Shown here one piece after another: positions 35,280 through 44,301 of a stretch of DNA of 64,000 nucleotides (positions are counted from its first letter, which is position 1; the number at the start of each line of letters is the position of its first letter). The position numbers and the translations under genes are program-made. The DNA comes from Bifidobacterium sp. ESL0732. Its GTDB lineage: Bacteria; Actinomycetota; Actinomycetes; Actinomycetales; Bifidobacteriaceae. The stretch spans positions 2,046,001-2,110,000 of the forward strand of contig NZ_CP113920.1 of NCBI RefSeq assembly GCF_029395535.1. The letters are read 5' to 3'. The notes below the pieces were generated by a model, which saw only the letters and a list, made by a program, of their open reading frames with translations, was not told the origin of the DNA and did not search any database.

Positions 35280-35383
35280 TGTGGATAAGAAAATATGTTA
35301 TCCACATTTTGGGCGTGTCACTGGGGACAACGCACAAAGTTATCCACACCATGGGGATAACTCTGTGCACAACGTGGGGATAG
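35280..35383. promoter_or_regulatory. DnaA-box cluster between dnaB and murA
   Basis: Exact TTATCCACA boxes lie at 35298-35306 and 35340-35348 (plus) and 35280-35288 (minus). Near matches are TGGGGATAA (35352-35360), TGTGCACAA (35364-35372) and TGGGGATAG (35375-35383). AT-rich sequence follows at 35400-35550. It is upstream of dnaB, so DnaA-dependent control is plausible. No gene is seen in 35148-35609. Confidence 0.75.
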
Positions 35384-35544
35384 AGAGTCCTCTAAGGATT
35401 TGCGGTTTGCATAAAATCTTATCCTATGATATGTGATTCATTTTTTTAAGGAACCCTGCGTTGAATATTTTTCATAACGCTTTTAGAGACGAGTTTGCTT
35501 TATTTTGTCTCAAAAATGCAATCAAAAAATATGACTGATACCCA

Positions 35545-35584
35545 AAAATAAAATCTCCTCGTTGATGTATCTAACGAGGAGATT
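35545..35584 (-). terminator. Terminator of murA
   Basis: Arms AATCTCCTCGTT/AACGAGGAGATT with a 9-nt loop, followed on the minus strand by TTATTTTTGG, 25 bp after the murA stop. Confidence 0.9.
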
Positions 35585-35609
35585 AAAAAGAATCAGAAAC
35601 GCAGAACCG

Positions 35610-36935
35610 TCAGTCGAAATCGGCACCGAGCGCGGCGAGCTTGCCGCGGAAGTCGGCGTAGCCTCGGTCGATGAGGCTGATGCCCTGCACGTTCGACGGA
35701 CCTTTGGCCGCCAGCGCCGCAATGAGGTGGCTAAAGCCGCCACGCAGATCCGGCACGTCGATGTCGCGCCCCTCTAGCGGAGTAGGTCCGAAGATGACGG
35801 CGGAATGCTTATAGTTGCGCTGCTGGAAACGGCACGGCAGGCTGCCGAGGCATTCGCGGTAGAGCTGGATGGTCGCGCCCATCTTGATCAACGGCTTGGT
35901 GAAGCCGAAGCGGTTTTCGTAGACGGTTTCATGCACGATCGAGAGGCCATTGGCCTGCGTCAACGCCACGACGAGCGGCTGCTGCCAGTCTGTCATGAAG
36001 CCGGGGTGCACATCGGTCTCGATGGCCACGGGCTTCAGGTCCCCGCCTGGATGCCAGAAGCGGATGCCGTCGTCGGTGACGTCGAATTCGCCGCCGATCT
36101 TGCGGTAGACGTTCAGGAACGTCATCATCTCGGGCTGCGTAGCACCCTTAACGAAAATGTCGCCGTGAGTCGCGAGCGCGGCCGAAGCCCAGGAAGCAGC
36201 TTCGATGCGGTCGGTCAGCGCGGTGTGCGTGAAGCCCTTGAGCGCCTTGACTCCCTCGATGCGGAAGGTGCGGTCGACGTCGACGGAAATGATCGCGCCC
36301 ATCTTCTGCAGCACGGCGACCAAATCCATGATTTCGGGCTCGGTGGCGGCACCGGAAAGCTCGGTCTTGCCCTCCGCCTGAACCGCAGCCAGAAGCGTCT
36401 GCTCAGTGGCGCCTACGGACGGGTACGGGAGGTGAATCTTCGCGCCGTGCAGGCCGTTGGGAGCGGTGATATGGATGCCGTCGCGGTGTTCCTTGTCCAC
36501 GTTGGCACCAAGCTTACGCAGGGTCTCCAAATGGAAGTCAATTGGGCGACCGCCGATGTTGCACCCTCCGAGCTGCGGGATGAACGCCTCACCCAAACGG
36601 TGCAGCAACGGGCCAGAAAACAGAATCGGAATACGCGACGAACCGGAAAGGGTGTCCACGTCGGCCACGTCGGCAAGACGGACGTTGGTCGCGTCAATCT
36701 TCAAAGTGCCCTTGGAATCGTCCCAATCCACGGTCGCGCCGTGTAGACGCAGCAGGTCGGATACGACGTGGACATCACGAATCTCGGGGACGTTTTTGAG
36801 CACAGAAACGCCGGGCGCGAGCAGAGCGGCCACCATGGCCTTGCTTACGAAATTCTTGGCGCCACGTACTTTGATCGTACCGTTGAGCGGTTTGCCGCCT
36901 TCGACGTGTAGGACGTCTTGTGTAGTATCTGCCAA
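35610..36935 (-). CDS. murA: UDP-N-acetylglucosamine 1-carboxyvinyltransferase
   Basis: First committed step of peptidoglycan synthesis, transferring enolpyruvate from PEP to UDP-GlcNAc, cytoplasmic, 441 residues. The catalytic cysteine is C125 in QLGGCNIGGRPID, so the fosfomycin-reactive residue is present. KVRGAKNFVSK, PSVGATEQTLLAA and TDWQQPLV are conserved segments. The frame opens at a TTG at 36941, but that codon abuts AGAGG; the TTG at 36935 leaves 6 nt and is preferred. Confidence 0.95.
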   Translation of the reverse strand: MADTTQDVLHVEGGKPLNGTIKVRGAKNFVSKAMVAALLAPGVSVLKNVPEIRDVHVVSDLLRLHGATVDWDDSKGTLKIDATNVRLADVADVDTLSGSSRIPILFSGPLLHRLGEAFIPQLGGCNIGGRPIDFHLETLRKLGANVDKEHRDGIHITAPNGLHGAKIHLPYPSVGATEQTLLAAVQAEGKTELSGAATEPEIMDLVAVLQKMGAIISVDVDRTFRIEGVKALKGFTHTALTDRIEAASWASAALATHGDIFVKGATQPEMMTFLNVYRKIGGEFDVTDDGIRFWHPGGDLKPVAIETDVHPGFMTDWQQPLVVALTQANGLSIVHETVYENRFGFTKPLIKMGATIQLYRECLGSLPCRFQQRNYKHSAVIFGPTPLEGRDIDVPDLRGGFSHLIAALAAKGPSNVQGISLIDRGYADFRGKLAALGADFD

Positions 36936-37165
36936 AATCAACCTCTTTCCGTCGGCCCTTTACTAAGCGAGCTTACTACTACATAGTGTGCCACAGTGGT
37001 TGTGGTGACTCGGTAAAGCTTGGCCGAAAATGCGCCCGAGGCCGAACGAACCTGCCTCCATTGCACAATTTTGAGCTCGCAGAGATATGTAAAACCCTTA
37101 TATAGAGCCGTAATTCGGCGCTATTCTTACTGTCCCATTGTTTGCGATAACCATCACGGAAAAAC

Positions 37166-37211
37166 AACTTTGCGCGACCCCAGTAAGTCTGGGAACCGCG
37201 CAAAGTTTTAC
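37166..37211 (-). terminator. Terminator of leuCD
   Basis: Arms AACTTTGCGCG and CGCGCAAAGTT enclose a second short CCCAG/CTGGG stem. On the minus strand the hairpin leads into TTGTTTTTCC. The rest of 36936-37230 holds the murA leader and no gene. Confidence 0.85.
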
Positions 37212-37230
37212 TGATATATATTGTTGGGGG

Positions 37231-37911
37231 CTACGCACCAATAGGCCCATTCCATGAGCCATCTTCCACCGGGCGAGCGGACTTTACCGGCTGTTCTGGG
37301 GCATGGCGCTCAGGCAGAGTCTTGGGCTTGAACGGGAAGCGCTTAGTGCGCATCTTTTCGTAGTCGGCGATGGCGTCCTCATGCTGCAGGGTCAGGTCGA
37401 TGTCATCATAGCCGTTCATCAGGCGCCAGCGCGTGTAATCATTGACCTCAAACGGCAGAGTGACATCGCCGCAAGTCACGGTGCGCTCCTCTAGATCTAC
37501 GGTCATGTCGCGGCCGGGCTCTTCTTCCAAGAGCTTCCACAGCAGCTCGACGCTTTCCTGCGGCATGATGGCGGCCAGCACACCGTTCTTGGCGGTGTTG
37601 CCATAGAAGATATCCGCGAAACGCGGGCTGATGATGACACGGAATCCGTAATCCCGCAGCGCCCAAACCGCGTGTTCACGCGACGAACCGATGCCGAAAT
37701 CGGGTCCAGCGACCAGAATCTTGCCTTTATTCTGATACTCGGGCTTGTTCAGGATAAAGTCCGGGTCGCGACGCCACGCATAAAACAGGGCGTCCTCGAA
37801 GCCTGTCTTGGTGACGCGCTTCAAAAAGACCGCGGGAATAATCTGGTCGGTGTCGACGTTCGAACGCCGAAGCGGGACGCCAACGCCGGTGACCTGCGTA
37901 AGTTTCTCCAT
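37231..37911 (-). CDS. leuD: 3-isopropylmalate dehydratase small subunit
   Basis: With LeuC isomerises 2-isopropylmalate to 3-isopropylmalate in leucine synthesis, cytoplasmic, 226 residues. The swivel-domain signatures are [35 protein letters not shown] and [13 protein letters not shown]. It follows leuC by 68 bp and shares its promoter. A C-terminal extension rich in Lys and Pro is slightly longer than usual. Confidence 0.97.
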   Translation of the reverse strand: MEKLTQVTGVGVPLRRSNVDTDQIIPAVFLKRVTKTGFEDALFYAWRRDPDFILNKPEYQNKGKILVAGPDFGIGSSREHAVWALRDYGFRVIISPRFADIFYGNTAKNGVLAAIMPQESVELLWKLLEEEPGRDMTVDLEERTVTCGDVTLPFEVNDYTRWRLMNGYDDIDLTLQHEDAIADYEKMRTKRFPFKPKTLPERHAPEQPVKSARPVEDGSWNGPIGA

Positions 37912-37979
37912 AATCGATAAACCTTCTGAAATTTAAAAACGAATTGTTACTATTACGCACGAATGAATCGTCAAGGACC

Positions 37980-39383
37980 TTACAGATCAGCAGGGCTGGA
38001 AATCGTGCCGCGGATGGCGGTGGCAGCGGCGACGAGCGGCGAAGCCAAGTGCGTTCGCCCTCCCTTGCCCTGACGGCCTTCGAAGTTACGATTCGAAGTC
38101 GAAACCGAGCGTTCGCCGGGCACGAGCTTATCCGGGTTCATCCCGAGGCACATCGAGCAGCCGGCATTGCGCCATTCCGCTCCGAAATCCTTGAAGATCT
38201 TGTCAAGCCCCTCGTCCTCGGCCTGCAGGCGGGCGCGGGACGAGGCCGGTACGACCAGCACGCGGTGGATGGAATCGGCCTTGTGTTGGCCTTTCATCAC
38301 GGACGCGGCGGCACGCAGGTCCTCGATGCGGCCGTTGGTGCAGGAGCCGATGAACACGGTGTCCACCGGAATCGACTTGATCGGCGTTCCGGGCTTCAGG
38401 CCCATGTATTCCAAAGCGGACTGCGTGGCCTGACGCTGCTCGGCGTCGGCGATATCGGCCGGATCAGGCACATCGGTGTTGATTGGCGCACCTTGGCCGG
38501 GGTTGGTCCCCCAGGTGACGTAAGGCGCGAGATCGGAAGCATTGATGGTGACTTCTTTATCGAACGTCGCGTCGTCATCCGTGCGCAGCGTCTTCCAATA
38601 GGCCACGGCCTTGTCCCACATCTCGCCGGTCGGCGCGTAAGGGCGTCCCTTCAAGTACTCGAAGGTGGTCTCGTCGGGGGCGATCATTCCCGCGCGGGCA
38701 CCCGCCTCGATGGACATGTTGCAGATGGTCATGCGGGCGTCCATGGAAAGCGAACGAATCGCAGAACCGCGGTATTCGATGACATGGCCCTGCCCGCCGC
38801 CGATGCCGATTTTGGCGATGATAGCCAGAATGATGTCTTTGGCGGTCACGCCCTTGGGCAGCTCGCCTTCGACGTTGACGGCCATAGTCTTGAACGGCTT
38901 GAGCGACAAGGTCTGCGTGGCCATGACGTGCTCAACCTCGGAGGTGCCGATACCGAAAGCAAGCGCCCCGAACGCGCCATGCGTGGAGGTGTGGGAATCG
39001 CCGCAGACGATGGTCATGCCGGGCTGCGTCAAGCCGAGGTTCGGCGCAAAAGCATGGACGATACCCTGGTCGGCATCACCCAGCGGATGCAGCAGCACCC
39101 CGAATTCCTTACAATTCTTCTCCAACGTACTCAGCTGCTTGGCGGAGGTCTTGTCCGGATTGGGCTTGTCGATGTCGACCGTGGGCGTGTTGTGGTCTTC
39201 GGTGGCGATGAGCAGGTCGGTGTGGCGAGGCTTGCGCCCGGCCAGTCGCAGGCCCTCGAACGCCTGTGGACTGGTGACCTCGTGCATGAGCATGAGGTCG
39301 ATATAGATCAGGTCCGGGGCACCGTCTTTGCCCTGGTACACCAGGTGATCGGCCCAGACTTTTTCAGCCAATGTGCTTGCCAT
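37980..39383 (-). CDS. leuC: 3-isopropylmalate dehydratase large subunit
   Basis: Iron-sulfur aconitase-type subunit, 467 residues. The 4Fe-4S ligands lie in [15 protein letters not shown] and [13 protein letters not shown]. Substrate-site segments include [20 protein letters not shown] [20 protein letters not shown] and [15 protein letters not shown]. It is divergent from ndgR. A minus-strand promoter TTGACA (39478-39483), 18-bp spacer and TACACA (39454-39459) fits the start at 39383. Control by the IclR-type protein encoded opposite is expected. Confidence 0.97.
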   Translation of the reverse strand: MASTLAEKVWADHLVYQGKDGAPDLIYIDLMLMHEVTSPQAFEGLRLAGRKPRHTDLLIATEDHNTPTVDIDKPNPDKTSAKQLSTLEKNCKEFGVLLHPLGDADQGIVHAFAPNLGLTQPGMTIVCGDSHTSTHGAFGALAFGIGTSEVEHVMATQTLSLKPFKTMAVNVEGELPKGVTAKDIILAIIAKIGIGGGQGHVIEYRGSAIRSLSMDARMTICNMSIEAGARAGMIAPDETTFEYLKGRPYAPTGEMWDKAVAYWKTLRTDDDATFDKEVTINASDLAPYVTWGTNPGQGAPINTDVPDPADIADAEQRQATQSALEYMGLKPGTPIKSIPVDTVFIGSCTNGRIEDLRAAASVMKGQHKADSIHRVLVVPASSRARLQAEDEGLDKIFKDFGAEWRNAGCSMCLGMNPDKLVPGERSVSTSNRNFEGRQGKGGRTHLASPLVAAATAIRGTISSPADL

Positions 39384-39539
39384 ACGACCTCCTATCGTTG
39401 GTTTTGGAGCCGTCCCTCCGTCAATACTTCAGCCGCGCGGATTTTTGTGGTGGTGTGTATTTCCGAGTATCGGCGTTTGTCAACAATATGGACATCTTTG
39501 TTTCATATCGTGAGATGAATGAAATGATAGACCCCACTG

Positions 39540-39545
39540 TATAAT
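39540..39545 (+). promoter_or_regulatory. -10 element of ndgR giving a leaderless message
   Basis: A perfect TATAAT ends 8 nt before the ATG at 39554, so transcription should start at or next to the start codon. No Shine-Dalgarno sequence is present. An imperfect palindrome TCATATCGTGAGATGA just upstream (39502-39517) is a candidate autoregulatory site shared with leuC. Confidence 0.6.
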
Positions 39546-39553
39546 ATTCATAT

Positions 39554-40378
39554 ATGGACTCATTATCAAAGGATCCCCAAGCGGCGCGGAATACACGCGC
39601 GCCCAAACCAGCCGGCAATGCTGCCCAAAATTCGAATCGCGCCCCTATTCATGACGAGATTCATTCCGGCGTCGGGGTCCTCGATAAGACAGTCAAGATT
39701 CTTGAGGCCCTCGAAAGCGGGCCGTCCACGTTAGGTCAACTCGTTGCCGCCACCGGGCTTGCACGCCCGACCGCGCATCGCCTCGCTATCGCGCTGGAAC
39801 GTCATCGTTTCGTTCTGCGCGACCAGCATGGGCGCTTCATCCTCGGTTCACGTTTCGCCGAACTGGCCACCGCCGCCGGTGAAGATCGCTTGCTGACGGC
39901 CGCCGGGCCAATCCTTCAAACCCTTCTCGACCGCACCGGTGAATCCGCACAGATTTACCGCCGCCAAGGCGACCAGCGCGTATGCATCGCCGCCGTTGAA
40001 CGCGCCAGCGGGCTACACGATTCCATCCCCGTCGGCGCCATGCTTTCGATGCAGGCCGGCAGCGCCGCGCAAATACTCGTCGCTTGGGAGGATTCCGAGC
40101 GGCTGCATCAGGGCCTGCGCCACGCCAAATTCACCACTTCCACGCTGGCGACCGTCCGTCGCCGCGGCTGGGCCGATTCCGTCAATGAACGAGAGGAAGG
40201 CGTCTGCTCGGTTTCTGCGCCAATCCGTAACTCATCCGGCCAAGTCATCGCCGCCATTTCCATCTCCGGCCCCTCCGGCCGCATGGGCCCCTCGCCGGGC
40301 CGCCGTTACGCCCCGTATGTGATGGCCGGCGGCAAATACCTGACCGACGCCCTGATGAAGGCCAGCGCCGGCAGATAG
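39554..40378 (+). CDS. ndgR: IclR-family regulator of leuCD, NdgR type
   Basis: DNA-binding regulator of 274 residues. After a 40-residue polar leader the winged helix begins at SGVGVLDKTVKILEALESGP and runs through LVAATGLARPTAHRLAIALE. The effector domain has GESAQIYRRQGDQRVC, RRRGWADSVNEREEGV and VSAPIR. These match actinobacterial NdgR/LtbR, which control leuCD and amino-acid metabolism. The divergent position relative to leuC supports the same role. Confidence 0.92.
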   Translation: MDSLSKDPQAARNTRAPKPAGNAAQNSNRAPIHDEIHSGVGVLDKTVKILEALESGPSTLGQLVAATGLARPTAHRLAIALERHRFVLRDQHGRFILGSRFAELATAAGEDRLLTAAGPILQTLLDRTGESAQIYRRQGDQRVCIAAVERASGLHDSIPVGAMLSMQAGSAAQILVAWEDSERLHQGLRHAKFTTSTLATVRRRGWADSVNEREEGVCSVSAPIRNSSGQVIAAISISGPSGRMGPSPGRRYAPYVMAGGKYLTDALMKASAGR

Positions 40379-40421
40379 CGCATCGCGCATATATGCATTA
40401 CATCAGTAGATAAAACCATGT

Positions 40422-40460
40422 AACCTCGTAGTCAGCAACTTTGGCTACGAGGTTTATTAT
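40422..40460 (+). terminator. Terminator of ndgR
   Basis: Arms AACCTCGTAG/CTACGAGGTT with a 13-nt loop and a TTATTATTTG tail, 43 bp after the stop. Confidence 0.85.
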
Positions 40461-40503
40461 TTGTTCCCTGCCTCTCCCATGCCGACGCAATGGCTCACAT
40501 GCT

Positions 40504-40726
40504 GGAATCGCCAAGCAAAAACACCGTTGATCACGGTGTAGGGCTCTTCAATGCGCAAGTTCGCAATCCCAAAGTGCACCATTGCGACACTACCGTCATA
40601 AACATGCAAGTTGGCAGTCCCAAAATGCATGTTTTAGACGCTACCGTCATGAAAATGCAACTTAGCAGCCCCAAACCGCACTAATCCCACGCTAGCGTCT
40701 GAAAAGTGCACCTCAGAGCAGCCGTC
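40504..40726. repeat. Array 3: 51-bp tandem repeat after the metallophosphoesterase gene
   Basis: Units begin at GCAAG or a near match at 40555, 40606, 40657 and 40708, each exactly 51 bp apart; a faint older unit precedes them. Each full unit has GTCCCAAA-like sequence and a near-palindrome GACGCTACCGTC (ACGCTAGCGT in the third). The period is divisible by three and the plus strand is open from 40490 to 40684, giving a 17-residue repeat such as MQVGSPKMHVLDATVMK, but no ribosome site is evident. The array starts directly after the minus-strand stop at 40728. Confidence 0.8.
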
Positions 40727-40727
40727 G

Positions 40728-42059
40728 CTACTTCTTCAAATGCATCTTCCGCAGGATCTGGGCCAGCAGACGCGGGCGACGCAGGAGGTTCGTCCCCTCT
40801 TTCGCAGCGTCGGGAGTGCCGTTGAGGGCGTACGTATAGGCCTTGTTGGAACTGGATTTGCCGACCAGATCGCCGAACTCAAGCAGCTGGGTGCGCGGTT
40901 CGTAGGGGTGGCGGATGTCGAATTCGAGCAGACGTGCGGCGCGCTGGGCCGGGGCCGGACCGTAGGAGCCGAAGCCGCAGGTCGGTGTGGCCACAAGCGT
41001 CAGGCCGTCGGTGGTACCTACGAAACGGTTGCGGTGATCGTGACCGGCGAGCAACGCGAAATAGCCGTCGTTCGACTTCAAAATGCCGAATTCGCCTGTA
41101 TCGGTATCGGGGCAGCTGATGCCCTCCCCCAGGAAGCTGCCGGGCAGCGTCTTGGATTCGTCGATGACGTAATTATGGCCGGCGAATGTGCGATAACCTT
41201 CTACGGCGTGCGCTGCGGTGGCCGGGACTTCCTTGAGCAAATCGTAATACTGCGGCACCGGAATATGCTGGAAGACTATCGATTTAGCACCAACCAGCCC
41301 CGGGGCAGTTTTCAAGAAATCGAGTGCGCGCTGGCTCGGAGCGCCGTAGCCGCCGAGCTTGCCGTAATCGCCGGAATTGAAAATCACCAGGCCAAGCACA
41401 CTGTCGTTTTTGTGGTCTTCGCTGACCGGCAACGCGAATGTGCCAGGTTCGCAAGGGTAAATGCACTGGTCCGGCAAGCCACTCCCAGGCTGCTTTCGCG
41501 GCCTATCGGAACGTTTGATGGGTGGCTCCGGATTGAGACATCCGGGAAATTCGCGATAAATCTCATCAAGTTCGGCGTTGGAGAGGCCACACTGGAAATC
41601 GTGGTTGCCGTACGTCACCGCCCACGGAACATGACGCTCGATCAGAGGGGCCAGGAACTGCGAAATCTCCTGCCGCACCAGCTCACGTGTATGCTCGAGC
41701 TCGGCATCGCGCTGGTTACTCGCCGCCGTTCCCATCGACCATTTCTGTGGCGTCCACGTGCGCTTGCGAAAAGTCCTGGCATATGCCTTGTCGTAACCGG
41801 CAATCTGGTTGCCGGGGAAAATCACGATATCGGGCCGGGAGCTATCGAGCGCGGCTTCGATGAGCTTGATGGTATCTTTATTGACCTTGGGGCCATCCTG
41901 GATGTCCGCCAATACCAAGACGCGGAACTTACCGGAATCATGGAACTGCAAACGACCGAGACGCACTGAAACGGAAACGGGCCGGGTGTCACCCTCCTGC
42001 ACGGGCTGAATCCTAGGCTTTGACGAAAGGTCATGCGTTCCGTGTGTCTGATCAGTCAT
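40728..42059 (-). CDS. Calcineurin-like metallophosphoesterase with altered metal ligands
   Basis: Cytoplasmic protein of 443 residues with the Dcr2-like phosphoesterase layout. GNHD (TYGNHDFQ), the later HIP and GHDH motifs are intact. The first two motifs are changed: the usual DxH reads DIQ in LADIQDGPK and the usual GD reads GN in FPGNQIAG. Two metal ligands are therefore missing, so activity may be lost or altered. ATG 42059 follows AAAGG; the longer frame to 42140 is not needed. A 51-bp repeat array follows the stop. Confidence 0.85.
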   Translation of the reverse strand: MTDQTHGTHDLSSKPRIQPVQEGDTRPVSVSVRLGRLQFHDSGKFRVLVLADIQDGPKVNKDTIKLIEAALDSSRPDIVIFPGNQIAGYDKAYARTFRKRTWTPQKWSMGTAASNQRDAELEHTRELVRQEISQFLAPLIERHVPWAVTYGNHDFQCGLSNAELDEIYREFPGCLNPEPPIKRSDRPRKQPGSGLPDQCIYPCEPGTFALPVSEDHKNDSVLGLVIFNSGDYGKLGGYGAPSQRALDFLKTAPGLVGAKSIVFQHIPVPQYYDLLKEVPATAAHAVEGYRTFAGHNYVIDESKTLPGSFLGEGISCPDTDTGEFGILKSNDGYFALLAGHDHRNRFVGTTDGLTLVATPTCGFGSYGPAPAQRAARLLEFDIRHPYEPRTQLLEFGDLVGKSSSNKAYTYALNGTPDAAKEGTNLLRRPRLLAQILRKMHLKK

Positions 42060-42126
42060 GATTCCAACCTTTGTGTCGTCGACAACCCCACCGGTATCAT
42101 TACCAGCATTATTATCCCACAATAAT

Positions 42127-42157
42127 AAAAAACCCCGCAACTAAGAAGCTGCGAGGC
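42127..42157 (-). terminator. Terminator of the tRNA-Glu/tRNA-Gln transcript
   Basis: On the minus strand CCTCGCAGC pairs with GTTGCGGGG around a 6-nt loop and is followed by TTTTTTATT, 14 bp beyond the tRNA-Gln 3' end. Confidence 0.85.
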
Positions 42158-42170
42158 TTTTGCATCTTTG

Positions 42171-42242
42171 CTGGGGTACCTGGACTCGAACCAAGAACAA
42201 CTGAACCAGAATCAGCCGTGTTGCCAATTACACCATACCCCA
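42171..42242 (-). tRNA. tRNA-Gln (anticodon CTG)
   Basis: A 72-nt cloverleaf with acceptor TGGGGTA/TACCCCA, discriminator G and anticodon loop TTCTGGT. T-loop GGTTCGAGTCC is present and CCA is not encoded. It reads CAG codons. It lies downstream of tRNA-Glu and gltX on the same strand; in organisms without GlnRS the same GluRS charges this tRNA before GatCAB conversion. Confidence 0.95.
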
Positions 42243-42284
42243 ATTGGCTTGGTGCCGTAGCCGCAAAGCAACTATAGCACTTCG

Positions 42285-42357
42285 TACCTCCAACCGGATT
42301 TGAACCGGTGTTGGCGCCGTGAGAGGGCGTAGTCCTAGACCGCTAGACGATGGAGGC
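42285..42357 (-). tRNA. tRNA-Glu (anticodon CTC)
   Basis: A 73-nt cloverleaf with acceptor GCCTCCA/TGGAGGT and anticodon loop CTCTCAC. The G1-U72 wobble and discriminator A resemble actinobacterial tRNA-Glu. It is probably transcribed with tRNA-Gln 42 bp downstream. Confidence 0.95.
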
Positions 42358-42517
42358 TAACTTATCTGCTGCCCTTCCCAAGGCAACAAACTCATAGTCT
42401 ATAGGAAAGCATAAATAAGCGCAACCCGGCGTGTTGCAAACCCCTATTCAACGCGGAAAATGGCTCATAACCGACCGATTTGCGAATAATCTACCTGATT
42501 CTCAATTTTTTGGGATT

Positions 42518-42717
42518 GTTGGCGCACCAAGTTGTTCCAAAAACGATAATCGACACCCAAATCTCCGAAAAGAAGGGTACTTGGCGCACCAAGACACCCC
42601 AAAAACAATACTTTGGCTTTCAATCTCGCTAAAAAAGACAACTTGGCGCACCAACATAGCTAAAAATAAAGAATTGAAGGACCATTCACTCAAATCTGGG
42701 TATGTTGACGAACCAAG
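42518..42717 (-). repeat. Array 2: four 62-bp-spaced palindromes after gltX
   Basis: Cores lie at 42518-42531, 42580-42593, 42642-42655 and 42704-42717, each exactly 62 bp apart. The central ones read CTTGGCGCACCAAG and CTTGGCGCACCAAC; the outermost is degenerate (GTTGACGAACCAAG). AAATCTCC or CAATCTCG recurs 21 bp before the second and third cores, as in array 1. The first core lies 19 nt after the gltX stop, the same distance as array 1 from plsC. The rest of 42358-42736 holds no gene. Confidence 0.92.
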
Positions 42718-42736
42718 AGCCTCTCTAAAAATCACC

Positions 42737-44260
42737 TTAGAGATGTTCTCTGAGCCCCTTCAAGCGGGCGAGGGTCAGCGGTTTGCCGACGATTTCCATG
42801 GACTCGAAAAGCGGCGGGGAGACGCGGCGGCCGGACATGGCCACACGCACCGGGCCGAACGCCAGACGCGGCTTGAAACCACCGTCCTCGACCAGCGCCT
42901 TGTTAAGCGTCTCATGCAGGTTGTCGGTCTTCCAATCGGACTCGGCGACCTCAGCGAGCGCGGAGATGGCCTTGTCGAGCACCTCGGGCGCGGAATCCTT
43001 GAGCGTCTTGCGTGCATCGTCGGCGGGCTCGATGTATTCGTCCTTGCTTAAGAGGCTTCCGGCCATGCCGGAGACCTCGCCCAACAGACGCACACGCGGC
43101 TGGACCAACGGCGCGGCGGACGTCAGAATCGTGCGCTCGCGGTCGGTGAGCTTATCCCATGAATCGGCGGAAACGACGCCGTCGCGGTGCAGATACGGCA
43201 CGGAACGGTTGAGGAAGTCCTGCGGCTCGAGCATACGGATATGCTCGGCGTTGATGGAGATGGCCTTGTCGATGTCAAAGTGGGCCGGGTTGGCCTTCAC
43301 GTCGCGGATGTCGAACTTCTCGACCATCTCGTCCATGCTGAAGACGTCGCGGTCGGGCGCAATCGACCAGCCGAGCAGCGCGAGATAGTTCAGCAGGCCT
43401 TCGGGAATGAAGCCGTTCTCGCGGTGCAGGAAGAGGTTAGACTCCGGATCGCGCTTGGAAAGCTTCTTCTTGCCCTTACCCATCACGTAGGGCATGTGGC
43501 CGAAGAGCGGCATCTCCTTGGCGATACCAAGCTTGATCAGGTAGCGGTAGAGCACGACCTGACGCGGCGTGGAGCTCAGCAGGTCCTCGCCACGCAGCAC
43601 GACGTTGATGCGCATGAGCGCGTCATCGACCGGGTTGGTGAGCGTGTAGAGCGGGTCGCCGTTCGGACGCACGATGACGTAATCAGGCACGCTGCCGGCC
43701 TTGAACTCGATGTGGCCGCGGATGAGGTCATCGAAGGCGATGTCCTCGTCGGGCATCTTCACACGCAGCGCTGGCTTGCGACCCTCGGCCTTGAATGCGG
43801 CCCTCTGCTCGTCGGTCAGGTTACGATCGTAGCCGTCGTAACCGAACGCCTTCGGCCGGCCTGCGGCGACGTTACGCGCCTCGATCTCCTCGGAAGTGGA
43901 ATAGGATTCGTAGGCATAGCCGGCATCGAGCAGTTTCTGGGCGATGTCCTTATAGATGTCGCCGCGCTCGGACTGGCGGTACGGGCCGTCAGGACCGCCG
44001 ACGTTGATGCCCTCGTCCCAATCGATATGAAGCCAGTTCAGAGCGTCGATAATCTGGTTGTAGCTTTCCTCGGAGTCGCGCTCGTTGTCCGTGTCCTCAA
44101 TACGGAAGACGAAGGTGCCGTGCGTGTGCCGTGCCTCGGCCCAGTTGAACAGGGCGGTGCGCACCATGCCGACGTGCGGGGTGCCGGTGGGCGACGGACA
44201 GAAGCGAACACGAACGTCTTTGGGCAGTTCAGGTCTTGATTCAGTAGCGTTTTCAGTCAT
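42737..44260 (-). CDS. gltX: Glutamyl-tRNA synthetase
   Basis: Class I synthetase charging tRNA-Glu, cytoplasmic, 507 residues. The HIGH motif is [17 protein letters not shown] and the KMSKS motif is [42 protein letters not shown] and [10 protein letters not shown] are family blocks. It lies upstream of tRNA-Glu and tRNA-Gln on the same strand with array 2 in between. If the genome lacks GlnRS, as in other bifidobacteria, it would be the non-discriminating type. Confidence 0.97.
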   Translation of the reverse strand: MTENATESRPELPKDVRVRFCPSPTGTPHVGMVRTALFNWAEARHTHGTFVFRIEDTDNERDSEESYNQIIDALNWLHIDWDEGINVGGPDGPYRQSERGDIYKDIAQKLLDAGYAYESYSTSEEIEARNVAAGRPKAFGYDGYDRNLTDEQRAAFKAEGRKPALRVKMPDEDIAFDDLIRGHIEFKAGSVPDYVIVRPNGDPLYTLTNPVDDALMRINVVLRGEDLLSSTPRQVVLYRYLIKLGIAKEMPLFGHMPYVMGKGKKKLSKRDPESNLFLHRENGFIPEGLLNYLALLGWSIAPDRDVFSMDEMVEKFDIRDVKANPAHFDIDKAISINAEHIRMLEPQDFLNRSVPYLHRDGVVSADSWDKLTDRERTILTSAAPLVQPRVRLLGEVSGMAGSLLSKDEYIEPADDARKTLKDSAPEVLDKAISALAEVAESDWKTDNLHETLNKALVEDGGFKPRLAFGPVRVAMSGRRVSPPLFESMEIVGKPLTLARLKGLREHL

Positions 44261-44301
44261 GTCACCATTATGCCGCGCGTGATTGACGGGAGACGCAGAT
44301 T

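Noticed and set aside
35148..35609. Chromosomal origin of replication
   Set aside because: DnaA boxes and AT-rich DNA are present, but dnaA, dnaN and recF are not adjacent and gene orientation does not switch here.
18505..42717. CRISPR array reading of the 62-bp repeats
   Set aside because: The conserved part is only 14 bp and palindromic, the intervening segments resemble each other instead of being unique, and no cas genes are present.
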